Shown one piece after another: positions 31,895 through 40,717 of a DNA stretch of 64,000 nt. The first letter of the stretch is position 1. Every line of letters starts with the position of its first letter. Source of the stretch: Streptomyces rishiriensis (lineage in GTDB: Bacteria > Actinomycetota > Actinomycetes > Streptomycetales > Streptomycetaceae); the NCBI RefSeq assembly GCF_003112535.1, contig NZ_BEWA01000016.1, forward strand, positions 186,001 to 250,000, read 5' to 3'. The position numbers were made by a program, and so were the translations under genes. Below the pieces are notes generated by a model that saw only the letters and a list, made by a program, of their open reading frames with translations, was not told the origin of the DNA and searched no databases.

Positions 31895-32949
31895 CGGTCC
31901 GTGAACTCGACGCGGCGGGCATCACCGAGCCGGCGCTGCGCGACGCCTACACGCACTGCCGACGGCTCAACGCCCGGCACGGCAAGACGTACTTCCTCGC
32001 CACCCGGCTGCTGCCCGTGGAGCGGCGGCCGGCCGTCCACGCCCTCTACGGCTTCGCCCGCTGGGCCGACGACATCGTCGACTCCCTGGACGCGGGCATC
32101 CCCGCCCATCGCCGCGCGGCCGACCTCGCCCTCCTCCACGAGCGGCTCCAGCGGGGCCTGCGGGACGACAGCGGCGCCGAGCCGGTGGTCCTCGCACTGG
32201 CCGACACGGCCCGGCGCTACGCCATCGACCACAGCCACTTCGGCGACTTCATGGCGTCCATGCGCAGCGATTTGGAGGTCACCGACTATCCGACCTACGA
32301 CGACCTGCGCACCTACATGCACGGTTCCGCCGCGGTGATCGGGCTGCAGATGCTGCCCGTCCTGGGCTCCGTGGTCCCGCGCGAGGAGGCCGCCCCGCAC
32401 GCGGCCGCCCTCGGCGTCGCCTTCCAGCTGACCAACTTCCTGCGCGACGTGGGCGAGGACCTCGACCGCGGACGCGTCTACCTGCCCGCCGATCTGCTGG
32501 CCGCGCACGGCGTCGACCGGGAGCTGCTGCTGTGGAGTCGCGGCACCGGCCGCCGCGACCCGCGCGTCACCGCGGCCCTCAGGGCCTTCGAGGACCTCAC
32601 CCGCGGCGTCTACCGCGAGGCGGCCCCCGGCATCGCGATGCTGGAACCCGTGTCCCGCCCCTGCATCCGCACGGCCTTCGTGCTCTACGGCGGCATCCTG
32701 GACGCGGTCGCCGCCGACGGGTACGCCGTCCTGCACCGGCGCGCCGTGGTCCCCCGGCGGCGGAGGGCCGCGGTGGCCGCCGACGGGCTGATGCGTCTGG
32801 CGGCGGCCCGGGCGCGGGAGCGCACGGCCCGCCGGACGACCGTGTCCGCCGGGCCTCCCGGCCGGGCTGCCGCGCCCGTACCGTGCGCCGGAACGCACCC
32901 GGCGCCCCGGGCCGTCACCGCGCAGCCGCTGCACAAGGAGGTCAGGTGA
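31891..32949 (+). CDS. crtB: Phytoene synthase
   Basis: A 352-residue squalene/phytoene synthase. It has YFLATRLLPVERRPAVHALY, the first Asp-rich motif YGFARWADDIVDS, SMRSDLEVTDYPTYDDLRTY, and the second signature VAFQLTNFLRDVGEDLDRGR with YLPADLL. It condenses two GGPP molecules to phytoene. Starts in the crtI stop codon (ATGA) and is followed by the Rieske gene with a GTGA overlap. The C-terminal 45 residues (after RERTARR) are Ala/Pro-rich and unrelated to the fold, a tail longer than usual. Confidence 0.94.
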   Translation: MTVRELDAAGITEPALRDAYTHCRRLNARHGKTYFLATRLLPVERRPAVHALYGFARWADDIVDSLDAGIPAHRRAADLALLHERLQRGLRDDSGAEPVVLALADTARRYAIDHSHFGDFMASMRSDLEVTDYPTYDDLRTYMHGSAAVIGLQMLPVLGSVVPREEAAPHAAALGVAFQLTNFLRDVGEDLDRGRVYLPADLLAAHGVDRELLLWSRGTGRRDPRVTAALRAFEDLTRGVYREAAPGIAMLEPVSRPCIRTAFVLYGGILDAVAADGYAVLHRRAVVPRRRRAAVAADGLMRLAAARARERTARRTTVSAGPPGRAAAPVPCAGTHPAPRAVTAQPLHKEVR

Positions 32950-34025
32950 ACCCCCGTCGTCCCGCCCGCCGCGGACGCCTCCCCCTGTCGCTGCGCAGGA
33001 GCCCCGTCACCTGGGAGCGCCAGCGTCCGACGTGGCGCGAGGCCCGGCCGGCGGTCATCGCCCAGGCGCTGAAACGCGCTCAGGCGCGCCCTTCGGGCAA
33101 CTGGTTCGTCGTGGGCGCCACCCGGGACATCCGTGCCGACCGGCCCCTGGCCCGGACGGTCGCCGGACAGGAGATCGTCGTCTGGCGCGACGCCACGGGC
33201 CGCCTCGTCGCCGGACCGGGGGCGTGCCCGCACCTGGGCGCACCGCTGCGCGACAGCCCGGTCAGATGCGGCACTCTCGTCTGCCACTGGCACGGCCTCG
33301 CGCTGCGCGGCGCGCCGTTCGCGGGCTGGGAGCCCCTGCCCGCGTACGACGACGGCGTGCTGGTGTGGGTGCGCCTGGACGACGTGGGCGGCGAGCCTCC
33401 CCTGGAGGCGCCGGTGGTGCCGGCCAGGCCCGCCCTCGCCCGGGCGGTGACGGCCGTCTACGTGGGCGTCGGCGCCTGCGAACCGGAGGACGTCGTGGCC
33501 AACCGGCTGGACCCCTGGCACGGAGCCTGGTTCCACCCGTACTCCTTCGTCGACCTGACCGTCGTCGACACTCCCGGGACGACGGGGAAGGCACCGGCGA
33601 GGGCGGAGGGCGCAGAGGGATCGGAAGGCGAGGAGGGCGGTGAGGCCGCGACGGCGCAGGAGGACGGGTTCGTCGTCGACGTCTCCTTCCGCGTCGCCGG
33701 ACGGCTGGTGGTGCCGGTGCGCGCCGTGTTCACCGCGCCGGAGCCGCGCACGGTCGTCATGCACATCACCGAGGGCGAGGGCCGCAGCTCGGTGGTCGAG
33801 ACGCACGCGACCCCGCTCGGGGCGGACGACCGGGGAAGGCCCCGCACGGCGGTGGTGGAGGCCGTCGTAGCGGCGTCGGACCGCCGGGGCTTCGCCGTGG
33901 CGCGCGGGATGTCGCCGCTGCTGCGACCTCTCGTGCGGGCCGCGGCGGGACGCCTGTGGCGCGACGACCTGGCCTACGCGGAGCGGCGCTGGCAGCTGCG
34001 CTCGACGGGGCGGTTCCCCGGCTGA
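32946..34025 (+). CDS. Rieske [2Fe-2S] protein (DUF5914-like) at the crtV position
   Basis: A 359-residue protein. The Rieske cluster ligands are complete: CPHLGAPLRD (Cys94, His96) and CHWHG (Cys113, His116), a C-x-H-x16-C-x2-H pattern. After the Rieske domain, PWHGAWFHPYSFVDLTVV begins a second domain. An acidic Glu/Gly-rich linker (residues about 215-238) interrupts it. The layout resembles ring-hydroxylating oxygenase alpha subunits, but I see no clear iron triad. DUF5914 proteins are known to me from carotenoid loci. The GTG start overlaps the crtB stop, so it is in the crtEIB operon and may modify the carotenoid rings or supply electrons to CrtU-type chemistry (inference). Confidence 0.82.
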   Translation: MNPRRPARRGRLPLSLRRSPVTWERQRPTWREARPAVIAQALKRAQARPSGNWFVVGATRDIRADRPLARTVAGQEIVVWRDATGRLVAGPGACPHLGAPLRDSPVRCGTLVCHWHGLALRGAPFAGWEPLPAYDDGVLVWVRLDDVGGEPPLEAPVVPARPALARAVTAVYVGVGACEPEDVVANRLDPWHGAWFHPYSFVDLTVVDTPGTTGKAPARAEGAEGSEGEEGGEAATAQEDGFVVDVSFRVAGRLVVPVRAVFTAPEPRTVVMHITEGEGRSSVVETHATPLGADDRGRPRTAVVEAVVAASDRRGFAVARGMSPLLRPLVRAAAGRLWRDDLAYAERRWQLRSTGRFPG

Positions 34026-34050
34026 GCCGCCGCGACCGGCCGGCAGCGTT

Positions 34051-34083
34051 CGGACGCCGATCCGACGCCGATCCGACGCCGAT
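34051..34083 (+). repeat. 11-bp direct repeat, three copies
   Basis: CCGACGCCGAT (first copy CGGACGCCGAT) occurs three times in tandem, 26 bp after the Rieske stop codon. Spacing equals one helical turn, so it could also serve as a phased binding site. Confidence 0.7.
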
Positions 34084-34236
34084 TCGACAGGACCGGATCG
34101 TTCCGTTTCGCACCGTGGTGCATCCGCGCACGGGACCGGCGGCGAAGAGTGGTGGACGGTGCTCCGCCGCACGGCGGCGCACACTCCCCCGTGCGCGACG
34201 GCATGCACCGCGAGCACGGCGACGGAAGGAGACGAC

Positions 34237-35481
34237 ATGACCGCAGGCCGGTGTTCCCCCGAGGTCGTGGTGATCGGAGCGGGCGTGGCGGGCCTCGCCT
34301 GTGCGCAGGACCTCGTCGCCGCGGGCGTCGCGGTACAGGTCCTCGAAGCCTCGGACGGGGTCGGCGGCCGGATGCGCTCCGACCGCGTGGACGGCTTCGT
34401 GGTCGACCGTGGCTTTCAGGTCTTCAACACGTCCTATCCGCAGGTCCGACGACGTCTGGCACTGCCCGGGCTCGACCTGCGCCCGTTCAGCCCTGGCGTG
34501 CTCGTCCACACCGAGGCCGGCAGACGCCGGCTGACCCACCCGGGCGCTCGCCCGTCCACGCTCGGCGACCTTGTGTCGGGGCGGGTCGCGGGACCGCGTG
34601 ATCTGGCGGCCCTCGGCGCCCTCGCGGCCTCGGACGCGCTGCTCCCGCCGACCCGGCTCAAGCGGCGCTCCGACCGCAGCACGAGGGCGGCGCTGGCCCG
34701 GGCCGGGTTCACCGACGCCTTCGTCGAGCGCTTCTTCCGCCCCTTCCTGTCCGGAGTGTTCCTGGAGGACCGGCTGGAGACGTCCGCCCGGGTCTTCCAC
34801 CTGGTGTGGCGCAGCATGCTGCGCGGCACCCTGTGCCTGCCCGCGGACGGCGTCGGGGCCGTCCCGCGCGCGTTGGCGGGCGCACTGCCCGAAGGCGTCG
34901 TGAGACTGGGGACCCCGGTGGAGAGGCTGACCGACGACGGTGTCGGGACAGCCGCCCGTGAAACCGTCCCGGCGCGCGCCGTGGTGGTCGCCACCGGCCC
35001 CGGACCGGCCGTGGCCCTGATGCCGGACGTGAGCGTGCCCGCCTACCGTGCGGTGACGACGTACTACCACGCCCCGGCGCAGTCTCCGTTGCACGAGCCC
35101 ACGCTGATGGTCGACGTCCGGCGGCGCTTCCTCAACACATGCGTGCTGAGCGAGGTCGCCGCCTCCTACGCGCCGTCCGGCCGGGCCCTCGTCGCCACGT
35201 CGGTGCTGGGCGCCGACGCGGAGGGCCGGGAGGCCGGTCTGCGCGAGGCGCTGAGCGAGGTGTACGAGACCGACGCCGCCCGGTGGGATCTGCTGGCCGT
35301 CCGCACGGTCCCCGAGGCGCTGCCCGCGATGGCGGCCCCCCAGGAACTCACCCGCACGACCAGGGTGGCCCCGGGCCGGTACGTGTGCGGGGACCACCGC
35401 GCCACGGGCTCGGTCCAGGGCGCGATGGCGTCGGGCGCCCGCGCCGCCCGGGAAGTGCTGCGCGACCTGCCTCGCCGGTGA
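34237..35481 (+). CDS. FAD-dependent amine-oxidase-type oxidoreductase of the carotenoid locus
   Basis: A 414-residue flavoprotein with VVVIGAGVAGLACAQDLVA at the N-terminus, LEASDGVGGRMRSD, FVVDRGFQVFNTSYP and the C-terminal FAD-binding RYVCGDHRATGSVQGAMASG. It belongs to the protoporphyrinogen-oxidase/amine-oxidase/carotenoid-desaturase superfamily. FFRPFLSGVFLEDRLETS is typical of small bacterial homologues of carotenoid-modifying enzymes. ATG at 34237 has GAAGGAG 7 nt upstream. It follows the crtEIB-Rieske operon by 211 bp on the same strand, so an additional ring or chain modification of the pigment is a reasonable guess, no more. Confidence 0.82.
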   Translation: MTAGRCSPEVVVIGAGVAGLACAQDLVAAGVAVQVLEASDGVGGRMRSDRVDGFVVDRGFQVFNTSYPQVRRRLALPGLDLRPFSPGVLVHTEAGRRRLTHPGARPSTLGDLVSGRVAGPRDLAALGALAASDALLPPTRLKRRSDRSTRAALARAGFTDAFVERFFRPFLSGVFLEDRLETSARVFHLVWRSMLRGTLCLPADGVGAVPRALAGALPEGVVRLGTPVERLTDDGVGTAARETVPARAVVVATGPGPAVALMPDVSVPAYRAVTTYYHAPAQSPLHEPTLMVDVRRRFLNTCVLSEVAASYAPSGRALVATSVLGADAEGREAGLREALSEVYETDAARWDLLAVRTVPEALPAMAAPQELTRTTRVAPGRYVCGDHRATGSVQGAMASGARAAREVLRDLPRR

Positions 35482-35598
35482 GCCCCGGCTGGTCCCCGTC
35501 TGTTCCCCTTCGGCCACGGCAGCGCGGAGCGGGACACGCCGGCGAGGCTGCCGCGGGAAGCCCGCGTCGCGCCGTCGTGGACGGCGGCGGGCGTCGGC

Positions 35599-36576
35599 TC
35601 AGTGGGGGACGTCGACGTGGAGGCGGATGGTGGTGCCCTGATCGCGGGTGGAGCGGATCTCCACGAGGTCGCAGAGCTGCTGGGCGAGCCACAGACCGCG
35701 GCCGCCGACCTGGTCGACGGTGGGACGGGTGCGGCCGGCCATCACGTCCGGGATGTAGCCGGCGTCGCGGAACTCGCACAGGAACGTCGCGTCCTGGGTC
35801 CAGGTGCGCAGGGTCCCGCGCCCTCCGCCGTGCCGGATGCTGTTCGTGGCGATCTCCGTGACGGCGACGGCCAGCTTGCGCTGCTGCTCCTCCGTGACGC
35901 CCGCGTCCGACGCGCACCGGGAGACCTTGGCGCGGACCGCGGCCAGGTCACCGTGGGTGAAGCTCAGCTCCTGGAAGGGATCGCACGGAGGGTTCAGGAC
36001 CTCGAAGGGGTACTCCTCGGCGGTGAGGTATCCCTCGTTGCGCACGAAGTGGCCGTCCTGGCGGATCAACGGGTGGCAGCGGGACAGGGACTCCAGCGCG
36101 CTGCGGTCGTCGTCCGCGTCGTCGTAGGGGCACAGCATCGACCAGGCGGAGCTGCGGGCGAAGGCCCGGTTCAACAGCCACTCGTGATACCGCAGTTCAG
36201 AGAGGTGCGCGGCGCTGCGGGCCTCGCGCCAGGCCGTCTCCCCGATCCCGCGTACCGGCCTGTCCCCCTCGCCCCGCTCCTTCATCCAGGCCACCCAGGC
36301 GCCGACCAGCCGGCCCGGGTTGGGTCCGAGCGTCGTGGTGTCGACGAAGGTGACGGCGGACTCGTCGCCGAGCTCGCGGCGCAGGAGTGACGCCTTGTCC
36401 GAGGGGACGGCGACGACCACGGCCTCGCCGCCCTCCAGTGCCTCGTGGATGTACCCCAGCGTCCCGGACAGGAACTGCCCGTCCCCGCGGTAGGGGTAGA
36501 GCTCGTGACGGAACGGGGGCCGGGCCCCGTCGGACGGATTCGCGGGCGGGATGTTCGCGGGCGGGACGGTGGTCAT
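35599..36576 (-). CDS. MEDS-domain sensor fused to RsbW-like HATPase
   Basis: A 325-residue protein. Residues about 20-190 form a MEDS (DcmR-like sensory) domain: FRHELYPYRGDGQFLSGTLG, EGGEAVVVAVPSDKASLLR, WMLCPYD-like WSMLCPYDDAD. Residues about 215-325 are a serine-kinase-type HATPase with VAVTEIATNSIRHGGGRG (N-box), DAGYIPDVMAGR and GGRGLWLAQQLCD. It should bind or phosphorylate a STAS partner, most simply the MEDS-STAS protein encoded just upstream, whose stop codon overlaps its start (ATGA). The signal is unknown; MEDS domains in DcmR respond to small organics. Confidence 0.88.
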   Translation of the reverse strand: MTTVPPANIPPANPSDGARPPFRHELYPYRGDGQFLSGTLGYIHEALEGGEAVVVAVPSDKASLLRRELGDESAVTFVDTTTLGPNPGRLVGAWVAWMKERGEGDRPVRGIGETAWREARSAAHLSELRYHEWLLNRAFARSSAWSMLCPYDDADDDRSALESLSRCHPLIRQDGHFVRNEGYLTAEEYPFEVLNPPCDPFQELSFTHGDLAAVRAKVSRCASDAGVTEEQQRKLAVAVTEIATNSIRHGGGRGTLRTWTQDATFLCEFRDAGYIPDVMAGRTRPTVDQVGGRGLWLAQQLCDLVEIRSTRDQGTTIRLHVDVPH

Positions 36577-37379
36577 GCGGCCATCACCACCGGCAGTCCG
36601 GCGGAGGCGTATCCCGCGAGCTCCCAGCACAGGCGCACGGTGTCGTTGGCGCCTTCCACGACGATGCGGCGGTCCGGAAGATGACGAGCGGCGTCGACGA
36701 GTGCGTGCATGCCGGCCGCGTCGATCAGCTCAAGGGTGTCGAAGCGCAGATTCACCTTGGGCGAGAAGCGCACCGCCGCGCGCACGGCGGTGTTGAACGC
36801 GTCCGCGCCCTCTGAGTCGATCACTCCGTCCACGCTCCAGACGTCGGCGCCCGCGCTGTACATCCGAAAGGCCGGACGCTCAGCGCGTATGCCCATCTCG
36901 TGCGGGTGCACACCTGTCACATGTTCCAGCGTAGGCCCGTCCCACTGCGACGGCCGGAAGGCGCACACCACGATGGCGTTGCTCTCCGAGGCGAACTCGT
37001 CGAGCTTCAGCTCCTGGGCCACCAGCTCCTCGGCCCCGCCGGACGCTGCCGCGGGCGCCCGCTCGGTCAGCACCCGCACCGACCGGTAGCCCTCCCGGGC
37101 GGCGGTACGCGCTTCCCGGCGCACCGCGGCCAGGAAGGAGTCGAGGTCCGCGGTGCGTGGCGAATCGAGGATCACCGAGGCGGAGGGCACAGCGTCACGA
37201 GGGAGGCCGGAGACGGCCCCGGCGGCGCCGACCACCACGATCTTGTCGCCGTACAGTGCGCCGTCGGCCACGTAGGCGAGCACACCGGCGGGGGACGCGT
37301 CGGCCGAGTCCGGGTGCCAGCAGATGTGGTCACCGAGCTCGACGTCGTCGAACGTGGCCAACGCCCGCGCCGCTCTCAC
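36573..37379 (-). CDS. MEDS-domain protein fused to STAS domain
   Basis: A 268-residue protein with a GTG start at 37379. Residues 8-165 are a MEDS domain (VELGDHICWHPDSADASPAG, ALYGDKIVVVGAAG, AIVVCAFRPSQWDG). Residues about 172-268 are a STAS domain of the anti-anti-sigma type (AFRMYSAGADVWSVDGVIDS, VNLRFDTLELIDAAGMHALV). The usual phosphorylatable Ser in DSSG is replaced: the motif here is IDAAGM, so it may not be a kinase substrate. It is coupled by ATGA to the MEDS-HATPase gene. Confidence 0.87.
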   Translation of the reverse strand: MRAARALATFDDVELGDHICWHPDSADASPAGVLAYVADGALYGDKIVVVGAAGAVSGLPRDAVPSASVILDSPRTADLDSFLAAVRREARTAAREGYRSVRVLTERAPAAASGGAEELVAQELKLDEFASESNAIVVCAFRPSQWDGPTLEHVTGVHPHEMGIRAERPAFRMYSAGADVWSVDGVIDSEGADAFNTAVRAAVRFSPKVNLRFDTLELIDAAGMHALVDAARHLPDRRIVVEGANDTVRLCWELAGYASAGLPVVMAA

Positions 37380-37483
37380 CTGGTCCCCTCTCCGACCGTC
37401 CCGCCCGTCCCGGGATACAGAGGGTACCGGGCCGGGCGGGAGGGCGTTGAGCCGAACGGAGATCCATCCCGGGTTCCCGGCCT

Positions 37484-37551
37484 CCGCCCGGGCGAGCGGT
37501 CGTCATCCGCCCGAGGGCGCGGTCGTCACCGCCCGAGCGAGCGGTCATCGA
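37484..37551. repeat. 22-23-bp tandem repeat, three copies
   Basis: Variants of CCGCCCGAGCGAGCGGTCGT start at 37484, 37507 and 37529 in the divergent gap between the MEDS-STAS gene and the ANTAR gene. The repeats could carry regulator sites for either gene. The rest of this 353-bp gap shows no gene. Confidence 0.7.
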
Positions 37552-37732
37552 CGCCCGCACATGATCCGTACCGGGCCGGGCAGCCGTGCAGGGAGAACTC
37601 GCGCGCTGCGGGGCCGCCCCGCGCCGGCCGACGACCGGCGTCCGCGGTGGCCGCACGGGAGGTGATCCTCCGGGCCCGGGACTCCTCTCCGTCGCCCCCG
37701 GCGCCACGGCCGCCGCCCGGAAGGAACCCACG

Positions 37733-38458
37733 ATGAACGCCGACGCCGCACACGACGGCAGCCAGGTCACTCGGTGGCTGCTGGAGACCGACTCGCTGGA
37801 AGGCTTCCTGCAGACCCTCGCCGAGGCCGCCCTCGCACTCTCCCGAGCCCAAGGCGCCGGCGTGACGATCGAAGGCGGCGGCGAGCCGACCACCGTGGCG
37901 AGCGCGGGCGCCGCGGCGACGAAGCTGGACGAAAAGCAGTACGGCCAGGACGACGGCCCCTGTCTGCAGGCCCTGCGCACCGGCGAGGAGATCCACGTCG
38001 CCGACATGCGCGAAGAGAGCAGGTGGGGCGACTACCCCGCCTATGCCGTGGACTGCGGCGTCCACAGCTCCCTCTCGCTGCCGATCGCCGCCCACACCCA
38101 CACCGCCGGCGCTCTCAACCTCTACGCCGCCCCGCCCCGCGCGTTCGAGTGCAGCGACCTGGGCGCCCTGCGCTCCCTGGCCGCTCAGGCCACCGGCGGC
38201 ATCGCCCTGGCCCAGCGCATCAGCGAGACCCAGGAATTCGCCGCGCAGATGCAGACCGCCATGCAGTCCCGCAGCGTCATCGACCAGGCCATAGGCGTGA
38301 TCATGGGCCGGCGCCGCTGCACCGCCGACGAGGCCTTCGGCGTCCTGCGCTCCGCCTCCCAGCAACGCAACGTCAAACTCCGGGACGTGTGCGCCGAACT
38401 GATCACCAGCATCACCGGTCAGCCCCCCACCATCCCCGAACTGCGCCGAAAGGCCTGA
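37733..38458 (+). CDS. GAF-ANTAR RNA-binding antiterminator-type regulator
   Basis: A 241-residue protein. Residues about 15-165 are a GAF sensor (DDGPCLQALRTGEEIHVADM, SLPIAAHTHTAGALNLYA). Residues about 175-235 are an ANTAR domain (LQTAMQSRSVIDQAIGVIMG, here QTAMQSRSVIDQAIGVIMGR, then DEAFGVLRSASQQRNVKLRD). ANTAR domains bind paired hairpins in nascent RNA and prevent termination. AAGGAA 6-7 nt before the ATG at 37733 supports the start. The target transcripts cannot be named from this window. Confidence 0.93.
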   Translation: MNADAAHDGSQVTRWLLETDSLEGFLQTLAEAALALSRAQGAGVTIEGGGEPTTVASAGAAATKLDEKQYGQDDGPCLQALRTGEEIHVADMREESRWGDYPAYAVDCGVHSSLSLPIAAHTHTAGALNLYAAPPRAFECSDLGALRSLAAQATGGIALAQRISETQEFAAQMQTAMQSRSVIDQAIGVIMGRRRCTADEAFGVLRSASQQRNVKLRDVCAELITSITGQPPTIPELRRKA

Positions 38459-38551
38459 CGGGACGTGCGCGCCGGGGCGGCCGGACGGCCCGCAAGCCGA
38501 CCGGCGTCGGCGTCGGCGCGGGCGTCGCGCACTGCTGTGAGCAACGGTGAC

Positions 38552-38569
38552 GGAACCGGGTCCGGTTCC
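38552..38569. repeat. 18-bp perfect palindrome after the ANTAR gene
   Basis: GGAACCGG-GT-CCGGTTCC lies 94 bp after the ANTAR stop and 84 bp before the small membrane-peptide gene. It could be a weak terminator or an operator for the latter. Confidence 0.5.
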
Positions 38570-38652
38570 CGCAGAAACCGTGAAGAAACCAGGTGATTCG
38601 ACCGTATGTTCCTCGATTCGGCGGGCACCAGGACCGACGGAGGTCGATAACT

Positions 38653-38823
38653 ATGGTTCCCCTGCTTCTCGTTCTGCTTCTGGCCCTGATCCTGTTCGGC
38701 GCGGGCTTCGCGCTGAAGGCACTGTGGTGGATCGCCGTCGTCGTGCTGGTCGTCTGGCTGCTGGGCTTCGTCATGCGCAGCGCGGACACCGGCGGCCGGC
38801 GGGGCCGCTGGTACCGCTGGTAG
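38653..38823 (+). CDS. 56-residue hydrophobic membrane peptide (copy 1)
   Basis: The peptide runs MVPLLLVLLLALILFGAGFA, then LKALWWIAVVVLVVWLLGFV, then MRSADTGGRRGRWYRW. It has two TM helices and a basic, aromatic C-terminus. GGAGG lies 8-9 nt before the ATG. A paralogue of exactly the same length, 44 of 56 residues identical, lies at 49765-49935 on the other strand, and the bases around both starts are also alike. Such hydrophobic peptides are common near stress-regulator genes in Streptomyces. Their function is unknown. Confidence 0.85.
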   Translation: MVPLLLVLLLALILFGAGFALKALWWIAVVVLVVWLLGFVMRSADTGGRRGRWYRW

Positions 38824-38899
38824 ATCCACCGCACGATCGCCGTCCTGTGGGCCCCGGGAACACCCGGGGCCCACAGCCGTGTCCGGGGCCTCGTCGTCG

Positions 38900-39514
38900 T
38901 CAGCGAACGTCGTAGGTCAGATGCGTCGCGGTCGAGGTCGTGATCACGCTGCGCTGCACCAGCGTGCGCGGTGCCTGGCCGGTGAACAGCGGCGTCCCGG
39001 CGCCCAGCACGACGGGTGCGAGGTGCACGGACAGCGTGTCGACCAGCCCGGCGGCGAGCGCCGACCCGATCGTGGCGCCGCCGCCCATGAGGACGACGTC
39101 CAGTTCCCTGCCGCTGTCCGAGGACGCCGCCTCCGCGCGCCGGCGGGCGACGGCGACGGCGTCGGACAGGCCGGTGGTGACGAACGTCCAGTCGAGGCCG
39201 GTGAGCCGCACCGACCTCGGCGGCGAGCTCGTCACGACGACGAACGGGGGTCTGCCGACCTCGCCGGCGCCGTAACCGATCTCGTCGTCCCAGCCGCCCG
39301 GTCCGTCGACCACGTCGAAGAGCCGGCGGCCGAGGACGACCGCGCCCGAGCGGGTGGTGCCCTCGCGCAGGATCCGGAGGTCCTCGGGGTCGTCGGAGAA
39401 AGCCCAGAAATGCAGAGCCTCGCCGCCGACGCCCAGACCGTTGTCCGGGCCGGGGTCGGGGCCGGTGACGAAGCCGTCCAGGGATACGGAGATGTCAGCG
39501 ACGATTCGAGTCAT
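38900..39514 (-). CDS. RibD C-terminal/dihydrofolate reductase-like protein
   Basis: A 204-residue protein of the same superfamily as the gene at 3290. It opens TRIVADISVSLDGFVTGPDP and contains VVLGRRLFDVVDG, VVLMGGGATIGSALAAGLVD and HLAPVVLGAGTPLF, the expected strand-helix blocks of NADPH-dependent RibD-like reductases. Full-length at both ends, unlike the earlier paralogue. The substrate is unknown, and the neighbours do not help. Confidence 0.92.
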   Translation of the reverse strand: MTRIVADISVSLDGFVTGPDPGPDNGLGVGGEALHFWAFSDDPEDLRILREGTTRSGAVVLGRRLFDVVDGPGGWDDEIGYGAGEVGRPPFVVVTSSPPRSVRLTGLDWTFVTTGLSDAVAVARRRAEAASSDSGRELDVVLMGGGATIGSALAAGLVDTLSVHLAPVVLGAGTPLFTGQAPRTLVQRSVITTSTATHLTYDVR

Positions 39515-39598
39515 GCCAGGGCAGACCGGAACGGCCGCCCCGACTCATCGCTCGCGCGGGAAACACCTGGACCCGGCGCGTCCCTGAGGACTGGTGCA

Positions 39599-40717
39599 TC
39601 ACCGCCTGACGGCCGACGGAGCTGTCGCGGGCAGTTCCACGGTGATGCGGAGCCCTCCGGCAGGGCGCGGGGTGAGGGTGAGCGTTCCGTCGTGTGCGTG
39701 GGTGATGGTCTTCACGATCGCCAGGCCCAGGCCGACGCCCGCGTGGTCGGCGTGTACGCGCTCGGTGCCGCGCTGGAACGGTTCGGTGAGCGTCGAGGCC
39801 GCCTCTGGAGTGAGATTCTCGCCGGTGTTCTCGACGCAGAGCACGACGGTCCCGGGGCGGACGCCGGTACTGACCCGCACGGTGCCCCGTCCGGGGAGGT
39901 TGTGGACGATCGCGTTGTGCACCAGGTTCGTGCACAGCTGCAGCAGAAGGGCCTGCGATCCGGTCGTGGGGGCGACGTCGCCGTCGGTCTCGATGGTGAC
40001 GCCGCGCTGTTCGGCGAGGGGCACGAGCGTCTCGACGGCCTCGTCCGCCAGGAGGGACAGGTCCACGGGTTCTCGGGTGAACGACCGCTGCCCGGCGCGG
40101 CTGAGCAGGAGCAGTGCTTCCGTGAGGTTGATCGCCCGGGTGTTGACGGCGTGGAGGCGGTCGACGACTTCGCCGGCGTCGTGGTGCGGATCGCTGCGGG
40201 CCACGTCGAGAAGAGCCTTGGAGATCGCCAGGGGGGTGCGCAGCTCGTGAGAGGCGTTGGCTGCGAACCTCCGCTGTTCGGCGACGTGTGCTTCGAGCCG
40301 GGCGAGCATCCCGTCGAAGGCGTCGGCGAGTTCGCGGAACTCGTCCTTGCGCCCCGGCAGCCGGATCCGGTGGGAGAGCGATTCGGTCGAGGCCAGGCGG
40401 GCGGCGTCGGTGATGCGGGTCATGGGGGCGAGCATCCGCCCGGCGAGGATCCACCCTCCGACGAGACCGAAAGCCAGCAGGAGCGCGAACACCGCGGCGG
40501 CCCTCGGAGCGAAGACGCGCAGGAGGTTGGACCGGACGGGGAAGACGCCATGGTCGGGGGCGTCCATCGAGCCGGTCACCATCAGCGCACGCTCGGGAAC
40601 GTAGCGCAGCAGGAACACCCACACCGCCGCGAGCAGCAGGACGCCGGCGAGCATGAGGAACCCGGCGTAGCTGAGGGTGAGCTTGGCGCGGACGCTCAGT
40701 CCGGCCGCCCTATCCAC
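39599..40717 (-). CDS. Membrane sensor histidine kinase with HAMP domain
   Basis: A 372-residue kinase with a GTG start at 40717, overlapping the response-regulator gene by 8 bp. Two TM helices (YAGFLMLAGVLLLAAVWVFLL and VFALLLAFGLVGGWILAGRM) enclose a short extracytoplasmic loop of about 45 residues. HAMP follows, then HisKA with H-box ANASHELRTPLA. The HATPase_c has LCTNLVHNAIVHN, VENTGENLTPE and HAGVGLGLAIVKTI. It is the partner of the adjacent response regulator. The small loop suggests detection of an envelope stress or a peptide. Confidence 0.94.
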   Translation of the reverse strand: MDRAAGLSVRAKLTLSYAGFLMLAGVLLLAAVWVFLLRYVPERALMVTGSMDAPDHGVFPVRSNLLRVFAPRAAAVFALLLAFGLVGGWILAGRMLAPMTRITDAARLASTESLSHRIRLPGRKDEFRELADAFDGMLARLEAHVAEQRRFAANASHELRTPLAISKALLDVARSDPHHDAGEVVDRLHAVNTRAINLTEALLLLSRAGQRSFTREPVDLSLLADEAVETLVPLAEQRGVTIETDGDVAPTTGSQALLLQLCTNLVHNAIVHNLPGRGTVRVSTGVRPGTVVLCVENTGENLTPEAASTLTEPFQRGTERVHADHAGVGLGLAIVKTITHAHDGTLTLTPRPAGGLRITVELPATAPSAVRR

